Below, piece by piece: positions 1-8,496 of a DNA stretch of 64,000 nucleotides. Both the position numbers and the translations under genes were made by a program. The notes below the pieces were generated by a model, which did not search any database, had not been told where the DNA came from, and saw only the letters and a program-made list of their open reading frames with translations. The stretch covers positions 1,467,110 through 1,531,109 of the forward strand of contig LN913013.1 in NCBI GenBank assembly GCA_001487125.1, given 5' to 3'. This stretch comes from Gabonibacter massiliensis. Lineage in GTDB: Bacteria; Bacteroidota; Bacteroidia; Bacteroidales; Marinifilaceae. Each line of letters opens with the position of its first letter. Within the stretch, counting starts at the first letter, position 1.

Positions 1-254
1 TCCAGCGGGCTGCCCCAACCTTGAGGTACCACGTCGATTTTGTCTACTTTCGGAACTCCTCCGCGCTTGATCATATAATCTGCCATCATGCAAGCATGTT
101 CGGTCTCCTCTCCCGATTGCTTTTTCATCCAATGTGCAAAACCGTCAAAACCCTCTTTCTGCAAATAGAAAGACATGGAAAGATACAAATTAGCAGACCA
201 CATCTCTGCCGTAATTTGTTCTTTTATTGCCTGTTGCAATTTTTCTGTCATCAT
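1..254 (-). CDS. ftnA: Bacterial non-heme ferritin (N-terminal part, cut by window edge)
   Basis: Iron-storage ferritin that oxidises Fe(II) and stores it in a 24-subunit cytoplasmic shell. Translation of the minus strand gives a ferritin N-terminus beginning MMTEKLQQAIKEQITAEMW, with the ferroxidase glutamate in the ITAEM segment (about residue 18) and the EETEHA motif near residues 50-55 that supplies the next Glu and His ligands. Only about 84 codons lie in the window; the gene continues past position 1. Two consecutive ATG codons (252-254 and 249-251) could both serve as start. A TATTTTTG minus-10-like box on the minus strand at 330-337 is a possible promoter, but no clear -33 element accompanies it. 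The family assignment is secure; the type of ferritin is inferred. Confidence 0.93.
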   Translation of the reverse strand, partial: MMTEKLQQAIKEQITAEMWSANLYLSMSFYLQKEGFDGFAHWMKKQSGEETEHACMMADYMIKRGGVPKVDKIDVVPQGWGSPL

Positions 255-619
255 AACTTTTACTTTTAATTATCAGTATCTATTTCAATCACATTGTCTA
301 TTTTACATACACTCTTACATAAAAAAAGCCAAAAATAAACCATTAATACATTACATCAGAATTATTAATTTATTTTATACAATTCCATTATTAAAATAAC
401 ACAATCGACAAATAAAGATAAATGACAACATACAGACAATCACATATATAAAAAAAATCACACAACCTATTTTTTACAATCTTTCAGCAAAATCTATTTA
501 CTGGAACTCTTCCGTTACACCTGTCATTTTGACATTCTGTATACAAGGAAAACCTTTTTATTTCAGTTTTCGTTAAATGATCACAAGAGATTAGTAACAA
601 ACATTTAAACTCCGACAAG
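255..619. other. Intergenic region between divergent ferritin and DUF4251 genes
   Basis: This 365-base A+T-rich gap separates two divergent genes and must hold both promoters. On the minus strand TATTTTTG (330-337) matches the Bacteroidetes -7 box. I found no convincing full promoter for the plus-strand gene. The short reading frames here lack coding character. Confidence 0.5.
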
Positions 620-1192
620 ATGAATAAAATACTTACCTGGTTTATGATGGCTATCTTATTAGCAAGCGTAACCCCACTGACGGCACAGGAGAGAACAACG
701 GCCAAAGAAAAAAGAAAAATGACGCGGGAAGAACGTAAGCTCGCCCGGCAAAAAGAAGATGAAAAATTATTCCAAACAGCTATCGATGCACTGAAGAAAC
801 AGGATTTCGTTCTCGAGGCTCAAACATTAACCTTTAAAAAAGGACGAACAATAAGCGTAACCCCTTCCACTAACTTCATCTCTATGTCGGGAGACCGAGC
901 TACCGTACAGGTTAGTTTCGTTACCGGACGTCCGCTTCAAAACGGCTTGGGAGGAGTAACCGTGGAAGGAAAAGTTTCCGATATAAAAATGAGCACGGAT
1001 AAAAAAGGAAGGGTTTCATACAGTTTTTACGTGCAGGGATTAGGCATATCGGCTTACGTGAATATCTCCCTCGTCGGCAACAACAAAGCTTCTGCCACCA
1101 TACTGCCCTCCTTCCATTCCAACACCCTCATCTTAAACGGCAATCTCGTACCATCGGAAAAATCCAATACTTTTGAAGGAAGAAAATTATAA
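620..1192 (+). CDS. DUF4251 family exported protein
   Basis: A 190-residue protein of the Bacteroidetes DUF4251 family; its function is unknown. Residues 1-23 form a Sec signal peptide (hydrophobic TWFMMAILLASVTPL, cleavage after LTAQ). A lysine/arginine-rich helical stretch (about 30-60) follows, then a beta-rich domain with the family pattern of glycine-rich strands (SMSGDRATVQVSF, GGVTVEGKVSDIK, ISAYVNISLVG). There is no lipobox, so a periplasmic location is likely. It appears to be monocistronic, bounded by the ferritin gene upstream and a hairpin terminator downstream. Confidence 0.8.
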   Translation: MNKILTWFMMAILLASVTPLTAQERTTAKEKRKMTREERKLARQKEDEKLFQTAIDALKKQDFVLEAQTLTFKKGRTISVTPSTNFISMSGDRATVQVSFVTGRPLQNGLGGVTVEGKVSDIKMSTDKKGRVSYSFYVQGLGISAYVNISLVGNNKASATILPSFHSNTLILNGNLVPSEKSNTFEGRKL

Positions 1193-1218
1193 GGCTATAT
1201 ATCATTCAAAATGACCTG

Positions 1219-1257
1219 ATCCCGGAAATCGAATTTGTAATTTCCGGGATTGTTTTT
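1219..1257 (+). terminator. Rho-independent terminator after the DUF4251 gene
   Basis: A perfect 11-base-pair stem (ATCCCGGAAAT / ATTTCCGGGAT, 1219-1229 with 1240-1250) with a 10-base loop is followed by TGTTTTT. It lies 26 bases after the stop codon. Confidence 0.85.
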
Positions 1258-1436
1258 AACCGTTAAAATCCCGTCCAAATCTTAGATTATTTAAAAATAC
1301 GAAACGACAATTCTCACGAAATAAACGTTGAAATTCGGAAGAAAAGGTACAAACCCGATTTCGATCCGACGAAATTGTACGGCATAGAAACAACCTTCTT
1401 TTAAACATCAAAAATCGAATTAAATTTTACATATTA

Positions 1437-1467
1437 TTTGTAATATAATATATAAATTATAACTTTG
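1437..1467 (+). promoter_or_regulatory. Bacteroidetes-type promoter for the 1510-2487 genes
   Basis: TTTG (1437-1440) and TAACTTTG (1460-1467), separated by 19 bases, match the Bacteroidetes sigma-70-type consensus (-33 TTTG, -7 TAnnTTTG). The expected transcript start is near 1474, about 35 bases before the ATG at 1510. Confidence 0.7.
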
Positions 1468-1509
1468 TAAAATTGAGGATATAAGGGGTATTGTGTAAAA
1501 ATATGTCCT

Positions 1510-1783
1510 ATGAAAAAATCACTCCTTTTCTTTTGTCTAAGTGTCATTTTTCTTCTTTCCCGTCAAGACAATAAATGGGAAAATGAGATCAGAAACCGTG
1601 TCGATTCCTATATGCGATTATGCGGCAGCAGCTTGTAGTACTGTAAAAAATCGTTTATACTACAACCCAACAGATTCCTCATTCCAAGATTCTACGGCCG
1701 GAGTCGGTAAAGAAAAAAAATATGATGTCACTCAGGTACGTCCTAACGACGGACTCTATTTAAATGAAACAATATCACTCTAA
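1510..1783 (+). pseudogene. Small exported protein gene, probably frame-disrupted
   Basis: ATG at 1510 opens a frame with a typical signal peptide (MKKSLLFFCLSVIFLLS) and a plausible mature start (WENEIRNRVDSYMRLCGSSL), but it stops at TAG 1636-1638 after 42 codons. The +1-shifted frame continues without a stop to TAA 1781-1783 and reads like protein (STVKNRLYYNPTDSSFQDS, then GVGKEKKYDVTQVRPNDGLY). The simplest reading is one secreted protein of about 90 residues with a single-base frameshift somewhere between about 1600 and 1640. The alternative is a genuine 42-residue secreted peptide. A consensus promoter sits just upstream and the next gene begins 20 bases downstream, so the pair is probably co-transcribed. 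No family was recognised. Confidence 0.5.
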
Positions 1784-1803
1784 AACAATCAAAAACTACA
1801 GAT

Positions 1804-2487
1804 ATGAAAAGCATATTATTTTTAATCGCCTTACTAATAGGATTTTCTGGTGAAACGACATCACTAAAAAATAAAGTGGACAAGATCGAGATAACTTCAC
1901 TACCCTTTGAAATAACAAACTTAACAAAATACCCTACCCCTCTTTACGCCGTCAACAGTGAACTTGCTTCAGAAATATCACTTCATGCCTATTCCGATGT
2001 AAACTTAAAGAAACGAATTAAATATGATGACACCAATTGTACCGTCTTTCGACGTTTTAATACAGAAAGCAAAAATTATATTTTATTAGATTTAGCTATT
2101 GAAATAGGAGAGAATGAACGACACTTATTAGCCACGTTCAATTCTAATTATCAAATCATAGACACATTAGACGTAGCCGTTGGAGGCTCATTTGACAATT
2201 TCACATTCACAAAACAATACCGTTTGGACAGCGACTTTAAGGCAACCGTGTATTGGTTAAAGCCACTCTCGGAAACACCCGTGTATTTTCGTCCGGATAC
2301 CCCTCCTTTCGAGGCTCAACGGATAGATTCCCACTACCATATTGATGACAACGGCAAGTTTATACAAGACGAGGAGATTCTCTACAAACCGCAAATTTAC
2401 AAGCCACAAGAAATTTCGGTCGACGGAAAAAACATTTGGGGTGGGAAAGAAGAAAAAATTAATCGACAATCAAAAACTGTTTTCTAA
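1804..2487 (+). CDS. Exported protein of unknown function
   Basis: A 227-residue protein with an N-terminal signal peptide (MKSILFLIALLIGFSG) and no lipobox cysteine, so it is probably periplasmic or secreted. I recognise no domain. The mature part is hydrophilic, with alternating strand-like segments (NYILLDLAIEIGENERHLLATF, YQIIDTLDVAVGGSFDNF) and a charged C-terminus. It follows the frame-disrupted secreted gene by 20 bases and likely shares its promoter at 1437-1467. Codon use is A+T-rich like the flanking intergenic DNA, which would suit an accessory lineage-specific gene. Confidence 0.6.
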   Translation: MKSILFLIALLIGFSGETTSLKNKVDKIEITSLPFEITNLTKYPTPLYAVNSELASEISLHAYSDVNLKKRIKYDDTNCTVFRRFNTESKNYILLDLAIEIGENERHLLATFNSNYQIIDTLDVAVGGSFDNFTFTKQYRLDSDFKATVYWLKPLSETPVYFRPDTPPFEAQRIDSHYHIDDNGKFIQDEEILYKPQIYKPQEISVDGKNIWGGKEEKINRQSKTVF

Positions 2488-2584
2488 CGCATAAAACAAA
2501 AACATTCAACCTTCAACAAGAAGTTTATCCAAAATGACAAGACTTCTTTTACAATAAACGCAGCATACGTATCATTTCGGAAAA

Positions 2585-2998
2585 TTACGAATTTCCTTCG
2601 GGGGAACCGGGAGTCAGGTTATCCAAATGAAATTCCAATGCTTTTACCGAGATCAGTATTTCCCGTACCGATATGCTTAAGGAGATAACCAACAGCAGCA
2701 AGGCTATTCCGAACACGTATACCGCTGTCAGTTGAAGACCTATATAAATAAAAAAAGTGCATAACACGCAAAGGAGAAGACTGATTACCCCGTAAATCTG
2801 CATGGAACGAGACATATAAAGTCGCTTTTTCAGGTTATCCAGTTGTCGCTGCGTCATTGGAGTAGGATGTTTCTCATGCTCCACCTTCAGATTTCGTATC
2901 ACCTGGGCGTAAGCCAGAAAACGGTTGGTATAAGCCAACATAATCAGCGATATCGCCGAAAACAGGATGGAGGGGGTCGTCAACGTTAATTCTTCCAT
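2585..2998 (-). CDS. DUF2721 family membrane protein
   Basis: A 137-residue inner-membrane protein of the DUF2721 family, function unknown. Hydrophobic helices lie at about residues 9-27 (PSILFSAISLIMLAYTNRF), 71-90 (VISLLLCVLCTFFIYIGL) and 94-112, separated by a charged loop (RNLKVEHEKHPTPMTQRQL). The start MEELTLTTPSILFS at 2998 was chosen because the longer frame reaches into zwf; the gene then begins 2 bases after the zwf stop and is the last gene of the gnd-zwf operon. This is the place where some Bacteroidales carry pgl. Confidence 0.78.
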   Translation of the reverse strand: MEELTLTTPSILFSAISLIMLAYTNRFLAYAQVIRNLKVEHEKHPTPMTQRQLDNLKKRLYMSRSMQIYGVISLLLCVLCTFFIYIGLQLTAVYVFGIALLLLVISLSISVREILISVKALEFHLDNLTPGSPEGNS

Positions 2999-3000
2999 AT

Positions 3001-4488
3001 CTATCGCGTACACTTTTTCTGGTTTACAGTAGGTTCCAGAGAGGAGACATTCCATTTCTCTCCCAAATCCGGTCCGTTTTCTCCCGCGGCATAATACAAC
3101 ATATCTTCGTTCCGGTGTTTTTCCCAATAGTTCACGATAGGATCGATAAACCGCCAGCTGGCTTCGAGGGCATCATTCCGGGTATACAACATGGAATCAC
3201 CCGACATCGCATCCAACAGCAGGCGTTCGTAAGCTCCCGGAATATACTCCTTGCAAAGAGAAGCATAACTAAAATCCATAGCCACCTGCTCGACCTCAAA
3301 TCCGGCACCCGGAATCTTCAATCCGAATTTCATCCTGATTCCCTCATCGGGGTTAATACGTAAAACCAATTGATTGCAGGAGTTTCCGGGACATTCACCC
3401 TTAAAAAGTTTATGCGGGGCAGATTTGAAATGGATAATGACTTCCGATTTTTTCTCCTTTAATCGCTTTCCCGTGAAAAAATAGAAGGGGACATCACTCC
3501 ATCGCCTGTTATCTATAAAAAATTTGATACCGACAAAGGTTTCCGTACCCGAATCGGCAGCCACGTTTTTTTCTTCCCGATAGCCCGCAACCGCTTCCCC
3601 CCGCACCGTCCCGGCCGTATATTGAGCCCGGACAACATTTTCCGCCACCTCGTTATCCGTCATCGGTCGAAGAGCCCGGATCACCTTTTCCGTTTCGTCG
3701 CGTATAGCTTCCGCGTCGATCGTGGCAGGAGGTTCCATAGCCACAAAAGCCAACAGCTGCATCAGATGATTCTGGATCATATCCCGTAAGGCCCCGACCC
3801 CCTCGTAGGATTTGCCCCGTCCCTCGATACCGATGGTTTCGAGAGCTGAAATCTCCACGTGATCGATATAATTGCGATTCCACAAGGCCTCGAAGGTCTC
3901 ATTCGCAAAACGTAAAACCAATATATTCTGGACGGTCTCTTTTCCCAGAAAATGGTCGATTCGGTAAATCTCATTTTCAGAAAAAACGGAATTAACACAA
4001 CGATTCAACTCTCGGGCTGAAGGCAAACTAATCCCGAAAGGTTTCTCTACCACAATACGCCGCCATCCGTTCTTCGAACGCATCAATCGACTTTCGCGCA
4101 GATAGCGGGTAATCGAATCATAGGAAGAGGGAGGGGTTGCCAAATAATAGATGGTATGATCCGGAATATCGTATTGTTGACGTAATTGCATGACCCGTTC
4201 GCTCAATTCGTCCGTATTGCCCTCCGGATCAAAAACCTGATAAAACAACAGGGGTAAAAAATCATCTATCTTCTCTTTCTCCTTTACGAATTCCCTTAAC
4301 TTTTCTTTTATATGCGCACGGAAACTCTTGTCCGTGAAAGAAGAACGGGCTGTCCCCAATATCAGAAACCGTTCCGGTAATAACCCGCGAACGAAAAGTT
4401 CGAACAAAGAGGGCAATAGCATACGCTTGGTCAGGTCGCCCGACGCCCCGAATATGATTAAAATTTGATTCTCTATTTTTTTCATCAT
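3001..4488 (-). CDS. zwf: Glucose-6-phosphate 1-dehydrogenase
   Basis: Oxidises glucose 6-phosphate to 6-phosphogluconolactone with NADP+, the first step of the oxidative pentose phosphate pathway. At 495 residues it is normal length. The nucleotide-binding motif GASGDLTKR (residues 14-22), the EKPFG segment (148-152) and the active-site signature RIDHFLGKE (176-184, with catalytic His179) are all intact. It begins 5 bases after the gnd stop, so translation is probably coupled. Two tandem ATG codons make residue 1 or 2 the start. No lactonase gene (pgl) adjoins it in this window. Confidence 0.97.
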   Translation of the reverse strand: MMKKIENQILIIFGASGDLTKRMLLPSLFELFVRGLLPERFLILGTARSSFTDKSFRAHIKEKLREFVKEKEKIDDFLPLLFYQVFDPEGNTDELSERVMQLRQQYDIPDHTIYYLATPPSSYDSITRYLRESRLMRSKNGWRRIVVEKPFGISLPSARELNRCVNSVFSENEIYRIDHFLGKETVQNILVLRFANETFEALWNRNYIDHVEISALETIGIEGRGKSYEGVGALRDMIQNHLMQLLAFVAMEPPATIDAEAIRDETEKVIRALRPMTDNEVAENVVRAQYTAGTVRGEAVAGYREEKNVAADSGTETFVGIKFFIDNRRWSDVPFYFFTGKRLKEKKSEVIIHFKSAPHKLFKGECPGNSCNQLVLRINPDEGIRMKFGLKIPGAGFEVEQVAMDFSYASLCKEYIPGAYERLLLDAMSGDSMLYTRNDALEASWRFIDPIVNYWEKHRNEDMLYYAAGENGPDLGEKWNVSSLEPTVNQKKCTR

Positions 4489-4493
4489 GATTA

Positions 4494-5972
4494 CTATGCA
4501 TTATAAGTTCCGGAAGCCGTTTCCCCTCCTTCTCCCGTCCAATCCGTGTGGAAAAAACGTCCCCGTTCGGTATCCGTACGCTCGTAGGTATGAGCCCCGA
4601 AATAATCCCGTTGAGCCTGAATCAGGTTGGCCGGAGAACGGAGTGTTCTCAATCCGTCGAAATAACTCAAGGCAGAAGAGAAACAAGGCAAGGCGATTCC
4701 GTTAAACACGCCGTCCGCCACAACACCCCTCAAGGCAGGAAGAGTCAACTGAATCTTATCCTGAAAAAAAGTATCGAACAACAGGTTATCCAAGGTGGAA
4801 TCGCGATGATAAGCCCGGGTAATCCGTTCTAAAAAAGCAGAACGGATGATACATCCTTTACGCCATATTTTAGCTATCGCTCCAAAATCCAAATCCCAAC
4901 CATAACGCATGGAAGCCCGCTTCATTAAAGAAAAACCCTGAGAATAGGAGATCAATTTAGCCGCGTAAAGAGCCTCTTTTACCGCCTCGATCCCGGAATC
5001 ATTGATCGTAGCGGAAGTCACCAGATCGCCGGTCTCTTCCGTGGGATAAAGCACAGAAGCTTTTTCCCGCTCCTCGAGCCTCATGGACATGAAGCGGGTG
5101 AAAACAGCCTCTGCCACGGATGTCAGGGGATTCGCCTCATCCAAAGCCGACATAACGCTCCATTTCCCGGTTCCCTTTTGTCCGGCCACATCCAATATGG
5201 AATCCAACAAATATTGACCGTTCGCATCCCGGAAATGCAGTATATTGGCTGTAATCTCTATCAGATAACTGTTCAGTTCACCCCGGTTCCATTCCTCGAA
5301 AATTTGACCTATCTCATCGTTATTTTTACCGGTCCGTCTTCTTAAAATCGAGTAGGTTTCCGCTATCAGTTGCATATCGGCATACTCGATACCGTTATGT
5401 ACCATCTTCACGAAATGCCCTGCTCCTCCGCTTCCGATCCACTCGCAACAGGGAGAACCGTCGTCTAATTTAGCCGCAATCGTCTGAAGGATATCTTTCA
5501 CCAAAGGCCAGGCCGTTTCCGATCCGCCCGGCATAATAGAAGGTCCGTTCAAAGCACCCTCTTCTCCCCCGGAGATACCGCTACCCACGAAATACAACCC
5601 TTTTTCCTCCAACATTTTAACGCGCCTTGCCGTATCTTTAAAATCAGAGTTCCCCCCGTCGATAATGACATCCCCGGGACTCAGATAGGGCACTAATTGC
5701 CCGATCAGTTCATCCACGGGTTCTCCGGCTTTTACCATTAACATAATCTTCCGGGGTAATCTTAACGACTCCACCAATTGCTGTATCGTATAAGTCCCCA
5801 CAAAATGTTTCTCTTTTCCTCGCCCCTCCAAGAAACGGGCGACAGCACTTTTTTGTCCGGGATGAATCCGGTTATACACGGAAACGGTATACCCTTTATG
5901 CTCTAAATTTAGCGCCAAATTCTCCCCCATGACTGCTAAACCGATCAACCCGATATCTGAAATTTGTGTCAT
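4494..5972 (-). CDS. gnd: 6-phosphogluconate dehydrogenase, decarboxylating
   Basis: Converts 6-phosphogluconate to ribulose 5-phosphate and CO2 with NADP+. The 492-residue protein starts at MTQISDIGLIGLAVMG (5972), giving the Rossmann motif GLIGLAVMG at residues 8-16; the longer open frame upstream has no homology and runs through a terminator hairpin. The substrate-binding GGNSDFKDT and the signature GSGGAGHFVKMVHNGIEY, with catalytic Lys and His/Asn, are present. It is the first gene of gnd-zwf-DUF2721. Confidence 0.97.
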   Translation of the reverse strand: MTQISDIGLIGLAVMGENLALNLEHKGYTVSVYNRIHPGQKSAVARFLEGRGKEKHFVGTYTIQQLVESLRLPRKIMLMVKAGEPVDELIGQLVPYLSPGDVIIDGGNSDFKDTARRVKMLEEKGLYFVGSGISGGEEGALNGPSIMPGGSETAWPLVKDILQTIAAKLDDGSPCCEWIGSGGAGHFVKMVHNGIEYADMQLIAETYSILRRRTGKNNDEIGQIFEEWNRGELNSYLIEITANILHFRDANGQYLLDSILDVAGQKGTGKWSVMSALDEANPLTSVAEAVFTRFMSMRLEEREKASVLYPTEETGDLVTSATINDSGIEAVKEALYAAKLISYSQGFSLMKRASMRYGWDLDFGAIAKIWRKGCIIRSAFLERITRAYHRDSTLDNLLFDTFFQDKIQLTLPALRGVVADGVFNGIALPCFSSALSYFDGLRTLRSPANLIQAQRDYFGAHTYERTDTERGRFFHTDWTGEGGETASGTYNA

Positions 5973-6055
5973 CTTATAAATTTTAATTAAATAACCTTCT
6001 ATATTACGTGGATTATTCATTTTTGTTCGATGTCCGCACGGCATTCGTACCGGTA

Positions 6056-6095
6056 AAAATAAAACTGCCGGGCAAAGACTCGATCTGCCCGGCAG
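6056..6095 (-). terminator. Terminator of the SusC/SusD locus
   Basis: On the minus strand the stem CTGCCGGGCA / TGCCCGGCAG (6086-6095 with 6065-6074) is followed by TTTTATTTTT. It lies about 160 bases after the stop of the PKD-like lipoprotein gene and separates that operon from gnd. Confidence 0.85.
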
Positions 6096-6253
6096 CATGG
6101 TGAACACTATTTCATCACCATATTCCCTTTTAATAATTTACCCCTGGGTTTATTTATCCTTTCCCGAATCCAAACCGATCAGGTACAACACCCGGAAGGA
6201 TGAGAATTTCTTCCGCAAAACCTTTGCGGCTCGAATCCGGGAAACGACGAATA

Positions 6254-7798
6254 TCAATACTGTTTATAAAACAAATCAACCACTTTCCCATCGACTTTCG
6301 TACCGTAAATCACCTTATCTTCTTCCGTCCCGCTCACCAACACCTCGTCTTCCACGTTCAGCAAGAAGAACTCCCCGTTATCCAAACCGACTCCGACATG
6401 AGTATTGTTACTATAATTTGACTCGAGTGCAACAATCTTGCGTCCACTAAACGTTTTAAACGGCGCATGCTTGTTGGTTTTCAAATCATAATAATAGAGC
6501 ACGGAAGGATCCGTTTCCGAAACAAAAAACATATAGAAACGTCCCCTCAACGCGTGGTATTTGGTATTTTCACCCATTAAGGCAGCGGATACGGCTGGTA
6601 TCCGCGTGTAAACAATATTTTTTACAACTACATTGGAATTAGACGACGAATATTCAAATGTATAGAAATACAGCTCCCCGTTCGTTTTATGTTTCAAAAT
6701 GGCACAAATATCCTGATCATAATAAGAAGCGTTTTTCATCTGGCAATATACCATCTCGTAATTACTCAGGTTATCGGGAGAGGGGCCTTTTGTTCCGTCC
6801 CAATCTTCCGGAGCTTTCAATTTATACAACCTTCCCGCGTCATAAAAAGAAGCCCCGTAAAGCATAAAGAATGCATGGAATGTTTCATCGTATAACATAA
6901 GATTATATGTCGATGTTCCTTGAGAAGCAGACAACAGAAAAGGCACGTTCAATTTCTGTTTATTCGATTGCAACGGAACATTTGCAAACAAGGCAAATGC
7001 ATAAGGCGTTCCCGACCAACTATCGAATGTCTTCGTGAACACCTCCCCGTTTTCTCCCTGTATGGCAGCCACATTTCCTCCGGATACGGCCATCGATTTC
7101 GGAACAAACCCCTCCGGGTATTTTCCTCCCACAAACTCGTCGGCAATAGTTCCGATTTTTTGATAATTGGCTCCTTCCAAAATGATATTTCCCTCTGCTC
7201 CTTCCTGCAAAACCCGCACATCATTTCTTCCCGAACGATTTCCGATCAATCCAACAGGCCGCGTTCCCAGCTCCTTGTCATGAATGGCCCGGTAAATATC
7301 TTTATCCGTGTACCATTGTGCATTCTGAATCCTTACCAAATTCAACTTGCTCTTTCCCCCGTCATCGGATAAAATAATCCAACCGACCGTATAGCGGCTT
7401 TTATAAGTAAACGAAATATTCTGAGTGTAAATAGCCCCTGTCAACGTATCCTCAGCCATTACAATTCCCTCGTAACTCTTGCCGACCTCCGCGTCTTCCA
7501 AAACCATGTTCATATTCCGTTCGGTACATACGCATCCAAGATAATCGAAATGGTAAGACCATTTGTACATATTGGTATCCCCGGACTCCTTCTGTTCCTG
7601 ATTGGCAAAAGACAACGACGGGGAAAATACAACCGGTTCTCCCTGATATACCGTAATCCCGTATACCGGATAGCGAATGGTTATTTTATGTGTTTCAATA
7701 TCCTTATAGTCATAATTACCGTCGTCCTCAAAGCAGGAAAAAAGCAACAGAGCGCTGACCACAAGCATGCAAAATATTTTTATATTCTTCATATTCAT
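6254..7798 (-). CDS. PKD-like family lipoprotein of the SusC/SusD locus
   Basis: A 514-residue surface or periplasmic lipoprotein of the PKD-like family commonly encoded beside SusC/SusD pairs. The signal sequence ends in the lipobox LLFSC (Cys22), followed by acidic residues (FEDD) that fit the Bacteroidetes surface-export signal. Residues about 40-140 look like a PKD/Ig-type domain; the rest has repeated GW-rich and strand-rich blocks suggesting a propeller-like fold. It is the last gene of the operon, 11 bases after the DUF4843 gene. A start at Met3 is equally possible. Binding of the transported ligand is a guess from context. Confidence 0.82.
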   Translation of the reverse strand: MNMKNIKIFCMLVVSALLLFSCFEDDGNYDYKDIETHKITIRYPVYGITVYQGEPVVFSPSLSFANQEQKESGDTNMYKWSYHFDYLGCVCTERNMNMVLEDAEVGKSYEGIVMAEDTLTGAIYTQNISFTYKSRYTVGWIILSDDGGKSKLNLVRIQNAQWYTDKDIYRAIHDKELGTRPVGLIGNRSGRNDVRVLQEGAEGNIILEGANYQKIGTIADEFVGGKYPEGFVPKSMAVSGGNVAAIQGENGEVFTKTFDSWSGTPYAFALFANVPLQSNKQKLNVPFLLSASQGTSTYNLMLYDETFHAFFMLYGASFYDAGRLYKLKAPEDWDGTKGPSPDNLSNYEMVYCQMKNASYYDQDICAILKHKTNGELYFYTFEYSSSNSNVVVKNIVYTRIPAVSAALMGENTKYHALRGRFYMFFVSETDPSVLYYYDLKTNKHAPFKTFSGRKIVALESNYSNNTHVGVGLDNGEFFLLNVEDEVLVSGTEEDKVIYGTKVDGKVVDLFYKQY

Positions 7799-7809
7799 TC
7801 TATTTTAAA

Positions 7810-8481
7810 TTAAATTCTTACAGGTACAGTCATCGGATCTCCGTTTTCATCCGGGATAGGATTCGCATCCAGCCAACTCTTGAACTCGAGTGCCCAGGAA
7901 CGAATCCAGTCCTCACTCGGGTTGGACAGATCCGGTTGAACAACTTCCACTAATTTCCTGAACTTCGTGTCGGAATACTTTCCCAGATAATAGTTCACCA
8001 CCCGATTGTTCCACCAATCCGGCTTCGCCACATTATCATTCACTTTTAAATAAATACGACGATAATCCCGATCTCCTAATTTAAACACGGCATTCTCTTT
8101 TAGTTCCAAGCAGAGATAAGCATTCGTGGTTGTCAATTCAGGATAGTTGGTCAACTTCACGTAAAAGGTATCCAATTTACTCATCGGTTGAAAGGACGTT
8201 ACCGTCGGCAAACTATAAAATCCGTCTTTTAAAGTCGTCTTTTCATTGACTACAGTAACCGTAAACTCCTGGTTCTCTTCTTTAGGAATTCCGGTATGCC
8301 TTATCTCTATCGGCCATTCACACTCGCTCAAATTTCCTAACATAAAGAAGGAGACGATTACCGTGTCTTTCTCTTTATTGGCAAAAGAGATATAACTATC
8401 CGACCGATATACTTTTATATCGTCTTTATTACAACTTACCGCACCAATAAGAAACAGTAACAGATATACGTATTTTTTCAT
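7810..8481 (-). CDS. DUF4843 family lipoprotein
   Basis: A 223-residue lipoprotein with signal sequence and lipobox GAVSC (Cys17). It matches the DUF4843 family in order and length: an N-terminal SYISFANKEKDTVIVSF strand block, a central two-beta-domain core, and the conserved C-terminal DRDYRRIYLKVNDNVAKPDWW segment. Genes of this family sit directly after susD in many Bacteroidetes uptake loci; the protein is probably an extra surface component of the SusCD complex. It is spaced 15 bases from susD and 11 from the PKD-like gene. No enzymatic role is suggested. Confidence 0.82.
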   Translation of the reverse strand: MKKYVYLLLFLIGAVSCNKDDIKVYRSDSYISFANKEKDTVIVSFFMLGNLSECEWPIEIRHTGIPKEENQEFTVTVVNEKTTLKDGFYSLPTVTSFQPMSKLDTFYVKLTNYPELTTTNAYLCLELKENAVFKLGDRDYRRIYLKVNDNVAKPDWWNNRVVNYYLGKYSDTKFRKLVEVVQPDLSNPSEDWIRSWALEFKSWLDANPIPDENGDPMTVPVRI

Positions 8482-8496
8482 AATATCACCATTTTA

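Noticed and set aside
484-705. A 73-codon minus-strand frame upstream of the DUF4251 gene
   Set aside because: It overlaps the signal-peptide region of the DUF4251 gene, has no recognisable features and lies in a divergent promoter region.
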